DNA from: Muribaculaceae bacterium
GTDB lineage: Bacteria > Bacillota > Clostridia > Lachnospirales > Lachnospiraceae
Length of the DNA stretch: 33,401 bases
Assembly: GCA_023663465.1 (NCBI GenBank)
Contig: JAMPHJ010000023.1
Span: forward strand, 1 to 33,401
Direction of reading: 5' to 3'
Shown: positions 1 to 8,690 of the stretch, piece by piece
Layout of the letters: each line of letters opens with the position of its first letter
Position numbering within the stretch: position 1 is the stretch's first letter
Made by a program: the position numbers and the translations under genes
Notes under the pieces: model-generated
Told to the model about the DNA's origin: nothing
What the model saw: the letters and a program-made list of their open reading frames with translations, nothing else
Databases searched by the model: none

Positions 1-84
1 TGAACCGTAGCGAGAGCGTGCCTGCGTTGGATTGTATCTTCTGCACAACGGACGGTTGCAAAACCCTAATCACGCAATTATCTA
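1..84 (+). repeat. Dispersed palindromic repeat, partial copy cut by window edge
   Basis: About 84 bases match, with roughly ten differences, the reverse complement of the left part of the element at 16549-16760. Shared blocks include ACCGTAGCGAGAGCGTG, GCGTTGGATTGTAT and ACAACGGACGGTTG, and the terminal CGCAATTA. Only one end of the element is visible because the window starts inside it. It lies just upstream of the amino acid symporter gene and has no coding potential of its own. Confidence 0.85.
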
Positions 85-166
85 TTATTATTTTCAAATT
101 CAGTGATTACAAAACCCTTTTCCCCATATATATGAAGTAACAACTACAATACCGGTTCGGTAACTT

Positions 167-1465
167 ATGCTGCATATCATCCAAGAAGCCAACGATTTTA
201 TCTGGGGCGTCCCGCTCCTTTTCATCCTGATGGGGACGCACCTCTATTTTACATGGCGGCTGCACCTGCCGCAACGCAGAATCCTCTATGCCATCAAACT
301 TTCCCTCGGTATGGAAGAGACTGGAAACAATACGCTGTCGCCTTTTTCCACACTCGCCACCACGCTTGCCGCCACACTCGGAACAGGCAATATCATCGGT
401 GTTTCCACCGCGGTCGCCCTCGGCGGTCCCGGCGCCGTCTTCTGGTGCTGGATTACCGGAATCTTAGGCATGGCGACATCCTATGGGGAATGCTATCTAA
501 GCGTTTTATTCCGCACGAAGCAAAAGGATGGCTCCTATGTCGGCGGTCCCATGTATGTGTTGAAAAACGGTTTACATAACAATACTTTAGGTTCCTTCTA
601 CGCTCTCTGCACGCTAGTTGCAGCTTTCGGCGTCGGCTGTACCACACAGGCGAACTCCGCCACCCAGGCCGCCGTGGCGTCTTTTCGTTTATCCCCCCAT
701 CTTGTGGGGATTCTACTGGCTGTATTGACCGGTATAGTCATTCTGGGCGGTGTAAAATCCATCGGCAGTTTGTGCGAGCGTATTGTTCCGGCAATCAGCT
801 TTTTCTATCTGTTCGGCTGTTTTTTGCTGCTATTTCTCTATCGCAAACAGCTCCCCGGCGCCTGTCTCTGGATTTTAAAAGACGCGCTTTCCATCCGCTC
901 TATCGCGGGCGGTTTTATCGGCTCCACGCTGCAGCTATCCCTACGTTACGGCATCGCCAGAGGACTCTTTACCAATGAAGCGGGCATCGGCACTTCGGCA
1001 ATCGCCGCTGCTGCTTCCGGCGTCCGCGAACCAAAACATCAGGCCTATGTGTCCATGACGGCAGTTTTCTGGGATACTGTCGTGGTATGCCTGATTACCG
1101 GACTTGTCATCGTTGCCAATATGCTCTATGACCCTGCGTCTGTACAAAATGTGCCGGAAACTGCCCTGACTTCCGCCGCCTTTGCGCATCTTCCCTATGT
1201 GGGGGACGCCTTTTTGACCATTTCCCTGATTGCCTTCGCCGTTACAACCCTCATCGGCTGGTCCTATTTCGGGGAAAAGGCAACGGAATACCTTATAGGA
1301 AGTAAAGGTATTCCGTACTATAAATTTCTCTATATCATTATGGTTTATCTTGGCGCGATTATTCCGATGAATCTTGTCTGGGAATGCACTGACCTCATCA
1401 ACGGACTCATGGTCATCCCGAATGTTCTGGCGCTCTATTTCCTGCGCCGCCATATTAAGACCTGA
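167..1465 (+). CDS. Sodium:alanine/glycine symporter (AGCS family)
   Basis: This 432-residue polytopic membrane protein should import alanine or glycine with sodium. Family signatures are clear: GTGNIIGVSTAVALGGPGAVF near residue 72, the GGPMYVLKNG segment near 125, and TNEAGIGTSAIAAAAS near 270, which corresponds to the TNEAGxG sodium/substrate motif of the family. About ten hydrophobic segments are visible and the length is close to normal. The ATG start keeps the expected N-terminal IQEANDFIWG segment, but no strong Shine-Dalgarno sequence precedes it. The gene converges on a chemoreceptor 13 bases away that carries an amino-acid-sensing motif, so the two may serve the same nutrient. The exact substrate cannot be read from the sequence. 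Confidence 0.93.
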   Translation: MLHIIQEANDFIWGVPLLFILMGTHLYFTWRLHLPQRRILYAIKLSLGMEETGNNTLSPFSTLATTLAATLGTGNIIGVSTAVALGGPGAVFWCWITGILGMATSYGECYLSVLFRTKQKDGSYVGGPMYVLKNGLHNNTLGSFYALCTLVAAFGVGCTTQANSATQAAVASFRLSPHLVGILLAVLTGIVILGGVKSIGSLCERIVPAISFFYLFGCFLLLFLYRKQLPGACLWILKDALSIRSIAGGFIGSTLQLSLRYGIARGLFTNEAGIGTSAIAAAASGVREPKHQAYVSMTAVFWDTVVVCLITGLVIVANMLYDPASVQNVPETALTSAAFAHLPYVGDAFLTISLIAFAVTTLIGWSYFGEKATEYLIGSKGIPYYKFLYIIMVYLGAIIPMNLVWECTDLINGLMVIPNVLALYFLRRHIKT

Positions 1466-1478
1466 GTGCGCCAACGTC

Positions 1479-3497
1479 TTATACTTTAAAACTAGCTACA
1501 ATTTCCTGCAAAGTGCGGCTGCTGCGTTCCAGAATGGACATCTTGCGCAGCACTTCTTCCGAATTGATGTTCGTATGCTGCATGGTTGATGCCAACTGTT
1601 CGATATCTTTTACCATGTTTTCATTGACCTGGGCAATCGTCTGTAAGGATACGAGCATGCCCTCCACAGAAGCGCTCATTTCTTGTGAGGAAGCCCCCAA
1701 ATCCGTGGATATGCCACTGTAAAAAGCTGCATCTTCCTTATACTGCACCGCAGTATCCAGCATTGCATGGTAATCGCCGATAACATGTTCTTTCATAAAA
1801 GTAAGCAAAGTGCCGGAACTTTCTTTTAACGCCAATACAGAGCCTACAACTTCCTGAATGACCGACTGTATATTATCCACCGCTGTCTTGGAATGCTCGG
1901 CGAGATTTCTGACCTCATCTGCTACAACGGCAAATCCCCGTCCCGCTTCGCCGGCACGCGCCGCCTCGATAGATGCATTTAGGGCAATCAGATTGGTCTG
2001 GGAAGCAATCGTTAAAATTTCCTGCGACAGTGCGGTAATTTCGCTTATCTTATCCACTTCTGACAATGCCGTCTCCAATTCCTTTTCCACCTTGCGGTAA
2101 ATCTGGCTTGCCTGTTGTTTCGCATCCTGCGTAGCGTTTAACAACTTCTCCGCACGAATATTGATTTCCCCGGAAGTATCCGCCGCCTCGGACGCCTTCA
2201 CGGACACGTTGTTTACAACTGTACCGATTTCCGTACTTGTTACATTGATTTCGCTGGTTACTCTTGCCGCTTCGGATACTTTCTGCGTTATTTCTTCCAG
2301 CAGCTGGTCCATCTTATCCAGACCGTTATTTAAATCCGCCATATCGTTATATGCCACAGCGGCATTCTCTGCAATGCCCGCCGCTTCTTCCTGCGTGCCC
2401 AGAATTGTGTCGTGAATCTGCTTTCTCACCGACTTGGTGGCATACTCGATTTCCTCTAATTCATCCTTGAAGCCTTCCCCTACTTTATTTTTTCCGACAT
2501 CGGTACGATTTACCTCATCCCGGAAATCGCCGCTTGCAAACTGCTTTAAGTCCGCTATCGGTGACAGCAGTTTATTCGCCGTCAAAATCACGCTTCCGAC
2601 TAACAGAATGATTCCGATAATGCTAAACGCTGCGGAAGAAACAACTAAGCCAGACAATTCCTTGGATACTGTATTCTTCGGCATGGAAACGCCCACCGCC
2701 CAATCACAGTTTTTCATGGCTACCAGAGCGAAATACTTGGAAGCGCCATCATAATCTGTACTTAAAACAAGTCCGCCACCCGCTGCAATCGTATCTGCGA
2801 CTTTATTCAGAACGCCGCCCGCTGCCTCGCTGACTGCAGTTGCTGCATCTTCCGTCGGCAGAAAATCCTGATTGGGGTGCGTTACAAAACAACCGGTGCT
2901 GTCCACCAGAAATCCATAACCATCCGTTCCGCCTACTGCCTCCACTACGTTGACTAACTCTTCAATCGTAATATCCGCGCCGCTTACGCCGGCAAACTCG
3001 CCCCCGTCCTTATACATGGGCGCTGCCACGGTAATAACCATTTTCCCTGTAAAAGCATCTACATAAGGGTCTGTCACGATAACGTCCCCCGCCGCCTTCG
3101 CCTGTGTATACCAGCCGCGCTCGCAACAATCGTAATCATCGCCCACTTCCGAATTGATAATCAGCATCGTGTGATCCTCAAATCCGTAATAGGCGTCCAT
3201 AATCGTACCGTCATTCTTCGCAAGATGCGACGCCAGATAAGCTTTTATCGTCTCATAGGATTCCTGCTGCATCTTTAGTTCATAGGTATTGACATTTTCC
3301 TCTACCCAGTCAATTTCCTGAGCCATCCATCCGTTAAGTTCTTCCGCCGTCTTCTGCGCTTTTTCCATCTGCAGCTCCTGAACATTCCTGCTCACAACCC
3401 GGTTTGCAGTCAGATAACTCGCCAATGCGCTGATTACCAGAACCATGACCGTCGCCAGTGAAATGATTGCAATCAGCCTTCCCTTAATTGTCTTCAT
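1479..3497 (-). CDS. Methyl-accepting chemotaxis protein with dCache amino acid sensor
   Basis: This 672-residue transmembrane chemoreceptor reports to CheA/CheW. The order is: TM1 (about 8-30), extracellular dCache domain (about 35-275), TM2 (about 286-307), HAMP (about 308-360), then a cytoplasmic signalling helix bundle with the conserved hairpin tip [20 protein letters not shown] near 510-529. In the dCache domain Y122, R127, W129, Y145, D147 and D175 have the spacing of the known dCache_1 amino-acid-binding motif, so an amino acid ligand is inferred. I chose the start at MKTIKG because GAGGGAGA precedes it at good spacing; a start 17 codons further upstream is possible but has no comparable site. 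No C-terminal CheR-binding pentapeptide is present. Confidence 0.95.
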   Translation of the reverse strand: MKTIKGRLIAIISLATVMVLVISALASYLTANRVVSRNVQELQMEKAQKTAEELNGWMAQEIDWVEENVNTYELKMQQESYETIKAYLASHLAKNDGTIMDAYYGFEDHTMLIINSEVGDDYDCCERGWYTQAKAAGDVIVTDPYVDAFTGKMVITVAAPMYKDGGEFAGVSGADITIEELVNVVEAVGGTDGYGFLVDSTGCFVTHPNQDFLPTEDAATAVSEAAGGVLNKVADTIAAGGGLVLSTDYDGASKYFALVAMKNCDWAVGVSMPKNTVSKELSGLVVSSAAFSIIGIILLVGSVILTANKLLSPIADLKQFASGDFRDEVNRTDVGKNKVGEGFKDELEEIEYATKSVRKQIHDTILGTQEEAAGIAENAAVAYNDMADLNNGLDKMDQLLEEITQKVSEAARVTSEINVTSTEIGTVVNNVSVKASEAADTSGEINIRAEKLLNATQDAKQQASQIYRKVEKELETALSEVDKISEITALSQEILTIASQTNLIALNASIEAARAGEAGRGFAVVADEVRNLAEHSKTAVDNIQSVIQEVVGSVLALKESSGTLLTFMKEHVIGDYHAMLDTAVQYKEDAAFYSGISTDLGASSQEMSASVEGMLVSLQTIAQVNENMVKDIEQLASTMQHTNINSEEVLRKMSILERSSRTLQEIVASFKV

Positions 3498-3667
3498 ACG
3501 TTCTCCCTCATATGCCCGGCAGACGTTTTCCCCGCTGCCAGTTAACATATCCCTTCTATATTGTAATAAAAGCGTCTAAGCGTTCTCTATTATACACGCT
3601 TTTTTTCTTAGCGTCCAGTTATATGAGAGAATTGGCTGAAAACAAATTTATAAGGGGATATCATAAT

Positions 3668-5482
3668 TTAATGGCAATTTTCCTGTTTATGAGCTTTCAG
3701 CTTTTCCTGATACATGATTTTGTCAGCTTTGATAAAATAGGTTTCCAATTTTTCATGTTTTTCCCATGAAGCTTTCATGAAGCCGAGACTGATATCCACA
3801 TGATATTCCTGCGGTTCTTCTTTCTGTAAATCCTCCAATTTCTGTCTGATTCCTTGTATGAGCTTATCGGCATTATCCGTCTGCACAAGCACAATATATT
3901 CGTCTCCCCCATACCGAAACGGCAGACAGTTATCCGTCTGAAAAAACTTTAATGCCTTTCCGACTGCACATATAGCCCAGTCGCCTGCCTGATGTCCGAA
4001 AGTATCATTGATATATTTCAGCCTGTTAATATCGCCGAAAATAATATAGGTATCTTTCTTTTCTAAGCAGTTCTTTTCATAGAGTTTAAGACCGTATTCA
4101 TTGAGCCCGAAACGGTTATAAAGCCCTGTCAGTTGATCCGTCATAAAAAGCTGATGGTAGTGCCTGTTTATCTCTCTATATTGCTGCTTTTGTATATAAT
4201 TTTCCAAAGCAAAGCTGATATTGCGTAAGAAAGATTCAATAAATCCACAGGAAATCATTTCATCGATATCCGACATGCATACATAACCCAGCGTTCTTGC
4301 CTGAAAATGCAATGGTACAAATACAAGAACCTCTCCCTGGTCTGCATGGTAATCCGCCGCTTTCCACTCTGCAAACGTCTCATTACAATCTTTATAATCT
4401 ACTTCTTCGTTTTCAAGAAAGTTATCAGCAACCACTATGTTCAAATATCTACCTTTAAAAAACTGAAAAATCTCTATAATGCCTTCCGCAATTTCCCTGC
4501 CGCTTACATCCCTTGTCGTTTTTTCGTCCATAAGTCCGAGATATTCCACCATGATGCTTGTTTGATGTTCCCGGAAAAGCATTTGCCGGATCGTTTTGCT
4601 TTCTTCCTGCGCACAGGACGGACAACACCCGCAGGTGTTTCCGGTTACGATATGATATTCCAGTTCCCGTCTTCCCATCCATCCATGCCTTTCTGAGATC
4701 ATCTGCTCTATCAGTTTACAGCTTTCATATCCAAATTCACTCCTCGGTCTTGCAATCGTTGTCAGAAATGGGCGATAATGTTCACCGGTTCTATAATAAT
4801 CAAATCCGGTAACACCTATCTTTTTCTCAAGATTATTTTCATGCAGAATATCATAGACGCCGGCAGCCATTTCATCATTGGCGCATATGATTGCATCTGG
4901 CAAATCTGCACCTTTATTAAATTCTTCAATCAGCTTTTGCCCGGTTTGATAGCCGTCTTCATACTGATAGCAGGCGTCAATTATCCACTCGTTTTTTATT
5001 GGAAACTTATTTTCTTTCATTTCCATGAGAAACGCATCTTTCCTTATGCCTGCTTCATAAGTCCCCGCCGGTCCCCCAAGATAACAAAAGCGGGTTGCAT
5101 TATGCTTTTGTATCATATGTTCTATAACATCCCGCATAGCCTGGTGTTGATTGATTCCGATCCACGACATTCCTTGATATTCTTCCTCAATCGACACGCA
5201 TGGAATACCCGCACTTCTGATTTTGTCAAGCAGAAGTTTCCGAATGCTGTTTTCCATAATCGTAAGCATCGGAATAATAACGCCGTCATATTGGTTCAAA
5301 TCAGGAAACTGAAAAAAATCATATTGCTTCTTATTCCCAATCTCTCCCATTCCTATTTTCCCAAAACAAAGATACATGTGAATCTTTATCTGATGCTCTT
5401 CTCCATAGCGTCTGATTCCCTGATAGATATATGATAGATATTCCTTACTCCACCCTGTCATAAATATGGCTATCTTATTCAC
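3668..5482 (-). CDS. Diguanylate cyclase with LacI-type sugar-binding sensor domain
   Basis: The protein has 604 residues. Residues 1-275 resemble the periplasmic-binding-protein core of LacI regulators (ANDEMAAGVYDIL at 201-213, GVTGFDYY at 223-230), but there is no DNA-binding helix-turn-helix and no signal peptide. A cysteine cluster CGCCPSC follows at 284-290, then a possible GAF-like region (about 310-430). The C-terminal GGDEF domain starts near 445 (TDQLTGLYNR) and has an intact GGDEY site at 525-529, so it should make c-di-GMP from GTP. No RxxD inhibitory site is seen five residues before the active site. The start is GTG with GGAGGA upstream. The inferred role is a cytoplasmic sensor tying a small ligand, perhaps a sugar, to c-di-GMP. 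The gene is AT-richer than its neighbours. Confidence 0.9.
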   Translation of the reverse strand: MNKIAIFMTGWSKEYLSYIYQGIRRYGEEHQIKIHMYLCFGKIGMGEIGNKKQYDFFQFPDLNQYDGVIIPMLTIMENSIRKLLLDKIRSAGIPCVSIEEEYQGMSWIGINQHQAMRDVIEHMIQKHNATRFCYLGGPAGTYEAGIRKDAFLMEMKENKFPIKNEWIIDACYQYEDGYQTGQKLIEEFNKGADLPDAIICANDEMAAGVYDILHENNLEKKIGVTGFDYYRTGEHYRPFLTTIARPRSEFGYESCKLIEQMISERHGWMGRRELEYHIVTGNTCGCCPSCAQEESKTIRQMLFREHQTSIMVEYLGLMDEKTTRDVSGREIAEGIIEIFQFFKGRYLNIVVADNFLENEEVDYKDCNETFAEWKAADYHADQGEVLVFVPLHFQARTLGYVCMSDIDEMISCGFIESFLRNISFALENYIQKQQYREINRHYHQLFMTDQLTGLYNRFGLNEYGLKLYEKNCLEKKDTYIIFGDINRLKYINDTFGHQAGDWAICAVGKALKFFQTDNCLPFRYGGDEYIVLVQTDNADKLIQGIRQKLEDLQKEEPQEYHVDISLGFMKASWEKHEKLETYFIKADKIMYQEKLKAHKQENCH

Positions 5483-5692
5483 GCTTTTCCTCCGTAAACC
5501 GCTGAATCATTCATGGACTTTACGCCGCAATTCATGTGATATCATTCTTATAATGCTACGCTAACAGTATATCATACCTAAGATGCAAAGTCTATTTCAT
5601 CTGCCGTTTGCCACGGAAAGCAATTTTCAGGCAGCATGTCTCTTCCTCTACTTCTTTCAAAATTCTGAAGCTGATTTATTGTTAAGATATGA

Positions 5693-8125
5693 CTATTTAT
5701 CCGTTGTCAGCCGCCTGATGACAGCCACTGTTTCAGAGGCGTTAATCATCAGCTGCTTCTTCGTTACTTTGCCAGCCTTTAAAGCCTCATCAATCCCTTT
5801 ATAATCAAATGGTGAACCAGGCATGAATAAATTTCCACCCGCCATGACCGCTCCTGCTGCAAAGGCGATAGGCCAACGACAACCCTTTTCCGTGGCATAA
5901 TCTGCAATGACCCAGTCGCTCATGACAATCCCCTGAAAACCGTTTTCCTCACGAAGATATCCTTCAATCAGTCCCCGGTGTTCAGAAGTATGAATGCCAT
6001 TAATTAAATTATAGGAAGTCATGACTGCCATAGGCTGACTTTTACGGACTGCTATGGCAAACCCCTTTAAATAAATGTCACGAAGCGCCCGCTCGCTGAC
6101 CTGGCTGTTGTTCTGTGTGCGGTTCAGCTCCTGATTGTTGCAGGCAAAATGCTTAATCGTGGCCCCGCAGCCAGGATGCTTTTGGATGCCCTGGATTACG
6201 GCTGCTGCAATCTCACCGCTCACTACCGGGTCCTCTGAATAATACTCAAAGTTTCGACCACACCGGACATCCCGTTGGATATTCATCGAAGGAGCAAGCC
6301 ATAGATGTACCCCGTACTGCGCCATTTCGACAGCTACAATATCACCGCAGCCCTCTGCAAAATCTAGAGAAAAGCTCTGTGCAACAGCAGTGCCAATCGG
6401 TATTGCAGTAGTCGGCTGAGACAGGATGGTATCTGTTTTCTTGGGATGATAACCAAGTCTTTTCATAAACCAGACAAGAATACGCGGCATGAGTTTCAAC
6501 TGGGAATCCGGCAGGGCTACCCCAATCGCGTGGGCATTGCCCTCTGCATCCCGGACATACTCCTTACTGATACGCACTCCGCCTGTACCGTCCGCCATCA
6601 CAACAGATGGTATTCCCATCGGCTCGCCCTGCATAAATGTCTGACCCGCAGCTCCCGCCACGGTAAAAGCCGCATTACCGATAATACTTTGGACGCCGCC
6701 TTTTGGATCAAATGCGCCCAGATTCATTTTAATCAGCTGCTCCTCTGTCATCCGGCTGACAGCTTCGTCAATCTCTGGTGCACGGACATGGGGCTTTCGG
6801 ACAGCAACCTCATCCGCCGACAGCCGGAGTACTGTCACGTTGTCAGGCGTCGCTTTCGTCTGCCCATTCCCCTCCGGCACAAAATCGCTAAAACCCGGAT
6901 TGCCGGCAATTTGGGCAAACTTCCCACATATTATTTCCTGGTCATTATAGACGATTCCGGCGACAGCGGTATGCCGGCTGTCTGCGCCAATCCGATGAAT
7001 ATAATTTCCGGCTTCCAGAATATAGCTTTCCGTTTCTAAATCATAAGAGGCAATCTCTGAAATTGCATAACTGACAGATACCCGCTGCGTCTCTCCCGGC
7101 TGCAGCCTGACCGTCTTCACAAAACCAGCAAGCGTCTGATAAGGCTGCTTTAACCGTCCTTCCGGCACAGAGACATAAAGCTGGATAGCCTGTTTTCCGG
7201 GATATTTCCCGGTATTGGTAATATCAGCCGTAACCGTAACCCGCTCCCCATCCAGAATAAAATCCACCTGCTCCATACTAAATTCCGTCCAGGAAAGTCC
7301 ATATCCAAAAGGAAAAAGCGGCTCGATTCCCAAGGTATCAAAATAACGGTATCCGACATAGATACCTTCTTTATATGCAGTATCATCCTTACCGCCAAAC
7401 TCACCTATCTTCGGATGATCCTTCCATGTGTACCATGTGGCAGTCAGTTTCCCAGAGGGGTTATTTTTTCCAAGCAGAATATCAGCGAGAATATTACCCG
7501 TTTCAGCTCCCAACTGAGAAAGAAGCAATATATTTTTGACGTTTGCCACCGGACTTAAATCCACCATGCCGCCTGTGTTAAGCGCCAGCATGAAGTTTTC
7601 GTACCGCTCATTGCATGCGAGAATATCCCGTATTTCGGTTTTCGTCAGCAGAATATCTCCGGGAACCGGCTTTCGGTCACTGCCTTCTCCCGACACACGG
7701 GACAATACATAAACTGCCGTACTGCCTTCCCCGTTTAAAGGGAGCTCATATTCTGGTTCCTTCATGGAACGCCCCATTGCCATCTGGACGGCCATCATCC
7801 GTTTTTGACGCGCTTCTTTTTTGATAGCAGCCAAAAACTCCTCTTCCGCTTTTTCAAGCAGTCTGTCGTAGGCATCCAGCCATTCATGGGAAGTAATGTC
7901 AAAACCAGCCTTTTTAAGCCCTTTTTCCACTGTGACAAAAGGCATATTGACCTCGCCTGAACCGGTTCCACCTTTGAGCGTGTGCCGCGCACCGCTTCCG
8001 TAAACAGCAATCTTTCCAGCGCTGTCCAGTGGGAAATGCCCATCCTTTTTCAAAAGAACCGTACATTCCGCCCCATTTTTCCTAAAATACTTTGCGTGTT
8101 GTTTGATCATAGACTTTATATCCAT
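5693..8125 (-). CDS. Glycoside hydrolase family 3, reversed domain order
   Basis: This is an 810-residue GH3 enzyme of beta-glucosidase/beta-xylosidase type with no signal peptide, so probably cytoplasmic. Its order is permuted relative to classical GH3 proteins. The alpha/beta sandwich domain comes first (about 1-270, GKIAVYGSGARHTLKGGTGS and NPSGKLTATW), then a fibronectin-III-like domain (about 290-380), and last the TIM-barrel domain (about 450-810). The barrel has KHFACNNQE and the nucleophile motif GIVMSDW, with catalytic Asp about residue 737. This reversed order is known from some rumen Clostridia beta-glucosidases. AGGGGGT precedes the ATG. The gene is divergent from a GPH sugar symporter and shares a duplicated promoter segment with it, which suggests hydrolysis of an imported beta-glycoside. 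Confidence 0.94.
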   Translation of the reverse strand: MDIKSMIKQHAKYFRKNGAECTVLLKKDGHFPLDSAGKIAVYGSGARHTLKGGTGSGEVNMPFVTVEKGLKKAGFDITSHEWLDAYDRLLEKAEEEFLAAIKKEARQKRMMAVQMAMGRSMKEPEYELPLNGEGSTAVYVLSRVSGEGSDRKPVPGDILLTKTEIRDILACNERYENFMLALNTGGMVDLSPVANVKNILLLSQLGAETGNILADILLGKNNPSGKLTATWYTWKDHPKIGEFGGKDDTAYKEGIYVGYRYFDTLGIEPLFPFGYGLSWTEFSMEQVDFILDGERVTVTADITNTGKYPGKQAIQLYVSVPEGRLKQPYQTLAGFVKTVRLQPGETQRVSVSYAISEIASYDLETESYILEAGNYIHRIGADSRHTAVAGIVYNDQEIICGKFAQIAGNPGFSDFVPEGNGQTKATPDNVTVLRLSADEVAVRKPHVRAPEIDEAVSRMTEEQLIKMNLGAFDPKGGVQSIIGNAAFTVAGAAGQTFMQGEPMGIPSVVMADGTGGVRISKEYVRDAEGNAHAIGVALPDSQLKLMPRILVWFMKRLGYHPKKTDTILSQPTTAIPIGTAVAQSFSLDFAEGCGDIVAVEMAQYGVHLWLAPSMNIQRDVRCGRNFEYYSEDPVVSGEIAAAVIQGIQKHPGCGATIKHFACNNQELNRTQNNSQVSERALRDIYLKGFAIAVRKSQPMAVMTSYNLINGIHTSEHRGLIEGYLREENGFQGIVMSDWVIADYATEKGCRWPIAFAAGAVMAGGNLFMPGSPFDYKGIDEALKAGKVTKKQLMINASETVAVIRRLTTDK

Positions 8126-8190
8126 CGTTTTACCCCCTGTTAAATACCTTCCGTTCTACCTCAACCGGCTTCACATCTTTGATTAATTTT

Positions 8191-8218
8191 ATTTTATAGT
8201 GTTGCACCTGATTTGTAA
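8191..8218 (-). promoter_or_regulatory. Promoter of the GH3 gene
   Basis: On the minus strand, TTACAA at 8213-8218 and TAAAAT at 8191-8196 are separated by 16 bases. The same arrangement with the same -35 and spacer is found in front of the divergent symporter, which supports both. Transcription would start about 55 bases before the GH3 start codon. Confidence 0.55.
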
Positions 8219-8250
8219 TGTAAAATGCGCTATTAAATTGTAAATTTGAC
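8209..8250 (-). repeat. Duplicated regulatory segment, copy 1 (faces GH3)
   Basis: Read on the minus strand these 42 bases align without gaps to 8528-8569 on the plus strand, with about 33 identities. The last 17 bases, TTTTACATTACAAATCA, are identical. Each copy contains the -35 box of its promoter and an upstream ACAATT-type block. The two copies form a long inverted repeat flanking the dead regulator fragment, and are good candidates for operators of one common regulator. Confidence 0.75.
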
Positions 8251-8270
8251 AATTTTAAGGGTAAAATTTT

Positions 8271-8518
8271 ATGGATAAATTAAAAATCCGTTATCTTTAT
8301 GAAGAGGAGGATACCCTTGCCAGACAGATTAAGGATATTCCGTTTTCAGACTGTATCGGCATCATCCTTCCGGGTACGGAAATGAACCCGGAAGATTTGA
8401 AACCATTCCTAAAGCTTCCAATTCCCTTGTGCTTCCAGATGCCTATTTTGATATCCACCACCCTGACAAAAAGACAGACCGTATCCCTGCGGCCATGAGA
8501 TTCTCCGCTGCTGATTGA
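8271..8518 (+). pseudogene. Frameshifted regulator-like fragment (LacI/sugar-binding type)
   Basis: An open frame from ATG at 8271 encodes a segment with CIGIILPGTEMNPEDLKPFLK and KLPIPL, which resembles the ligand-binding core of LacI-family regulators. Near 8427-8431 the likely reading PIPLVLPDAYFDIHH continues only after a shift in frame, as if one G had been lost from a leucine-valine codon pair, and it ends at TGA 8516-8518. No helix-turn-helix lies before it and the rest of the domain is missing after it. It sits between the two inverted promoter copies, where a local regulator of the glycoside locus would be expected. Assignment to LacI rather than another family with a sugar-binding core is tentative. 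Confidence 0.55.
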
Positions 8519-8527
8519 TTCGTATTA

Positions 8528-8569
8528 GACAATTTTACAATTATATAATCGTTTTTACATTACAAATCA
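8528..8569 (+). repeat. Duplicated regulatory segment, copy 2 (faces symporter)
   Basis: This is the plus-strand partner of 8209-8250, with about 33 of 42 positions identical and a perfect 17-base block TTTTACATTACAAATCA at its downstream end. It overlaps the -35 region of the symporter promoter. Confidence 0.75.
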
Positions 8570-8587
8570 AAAAAAATACTGTACTAT
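8560..8587 (+). promoter_or_regulatory. Promoter of the GPH symporter gene
   Basis: TTACAA at 8560-8565 and TACTAT at 8582-8587 are separated by 16 bases, matching the layout in front of GH3. The predicted leader is about 100 bases long and ends in a GGGAG ribosome binding site. Confidence 0.5.
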
Positions 8588-8690
8588 ATCAGCAAACACA
8601 CCGGATAAGTTATATCAAAGTATCATGATATATGGGAAGAATGTCTGCCATATCGGTGCAATTTAATTTTAATAAAAGAAGGGAGATACT

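Noticed and set aside
941..1474. 177-codon frame on the minus strand
   Set aside because: It lies wholly opposite the symporter gene, has no family features, and is explained by the codon structure of the real gene.
4778..5434. 218-codon plus-strand frame with hydrophobic stretches
   Set aside because: It is antisense to the PBP-GGDEF gene, has no convincing ribosome binding site, and hydrophobicity is expected opposite polar AT-rich codons.
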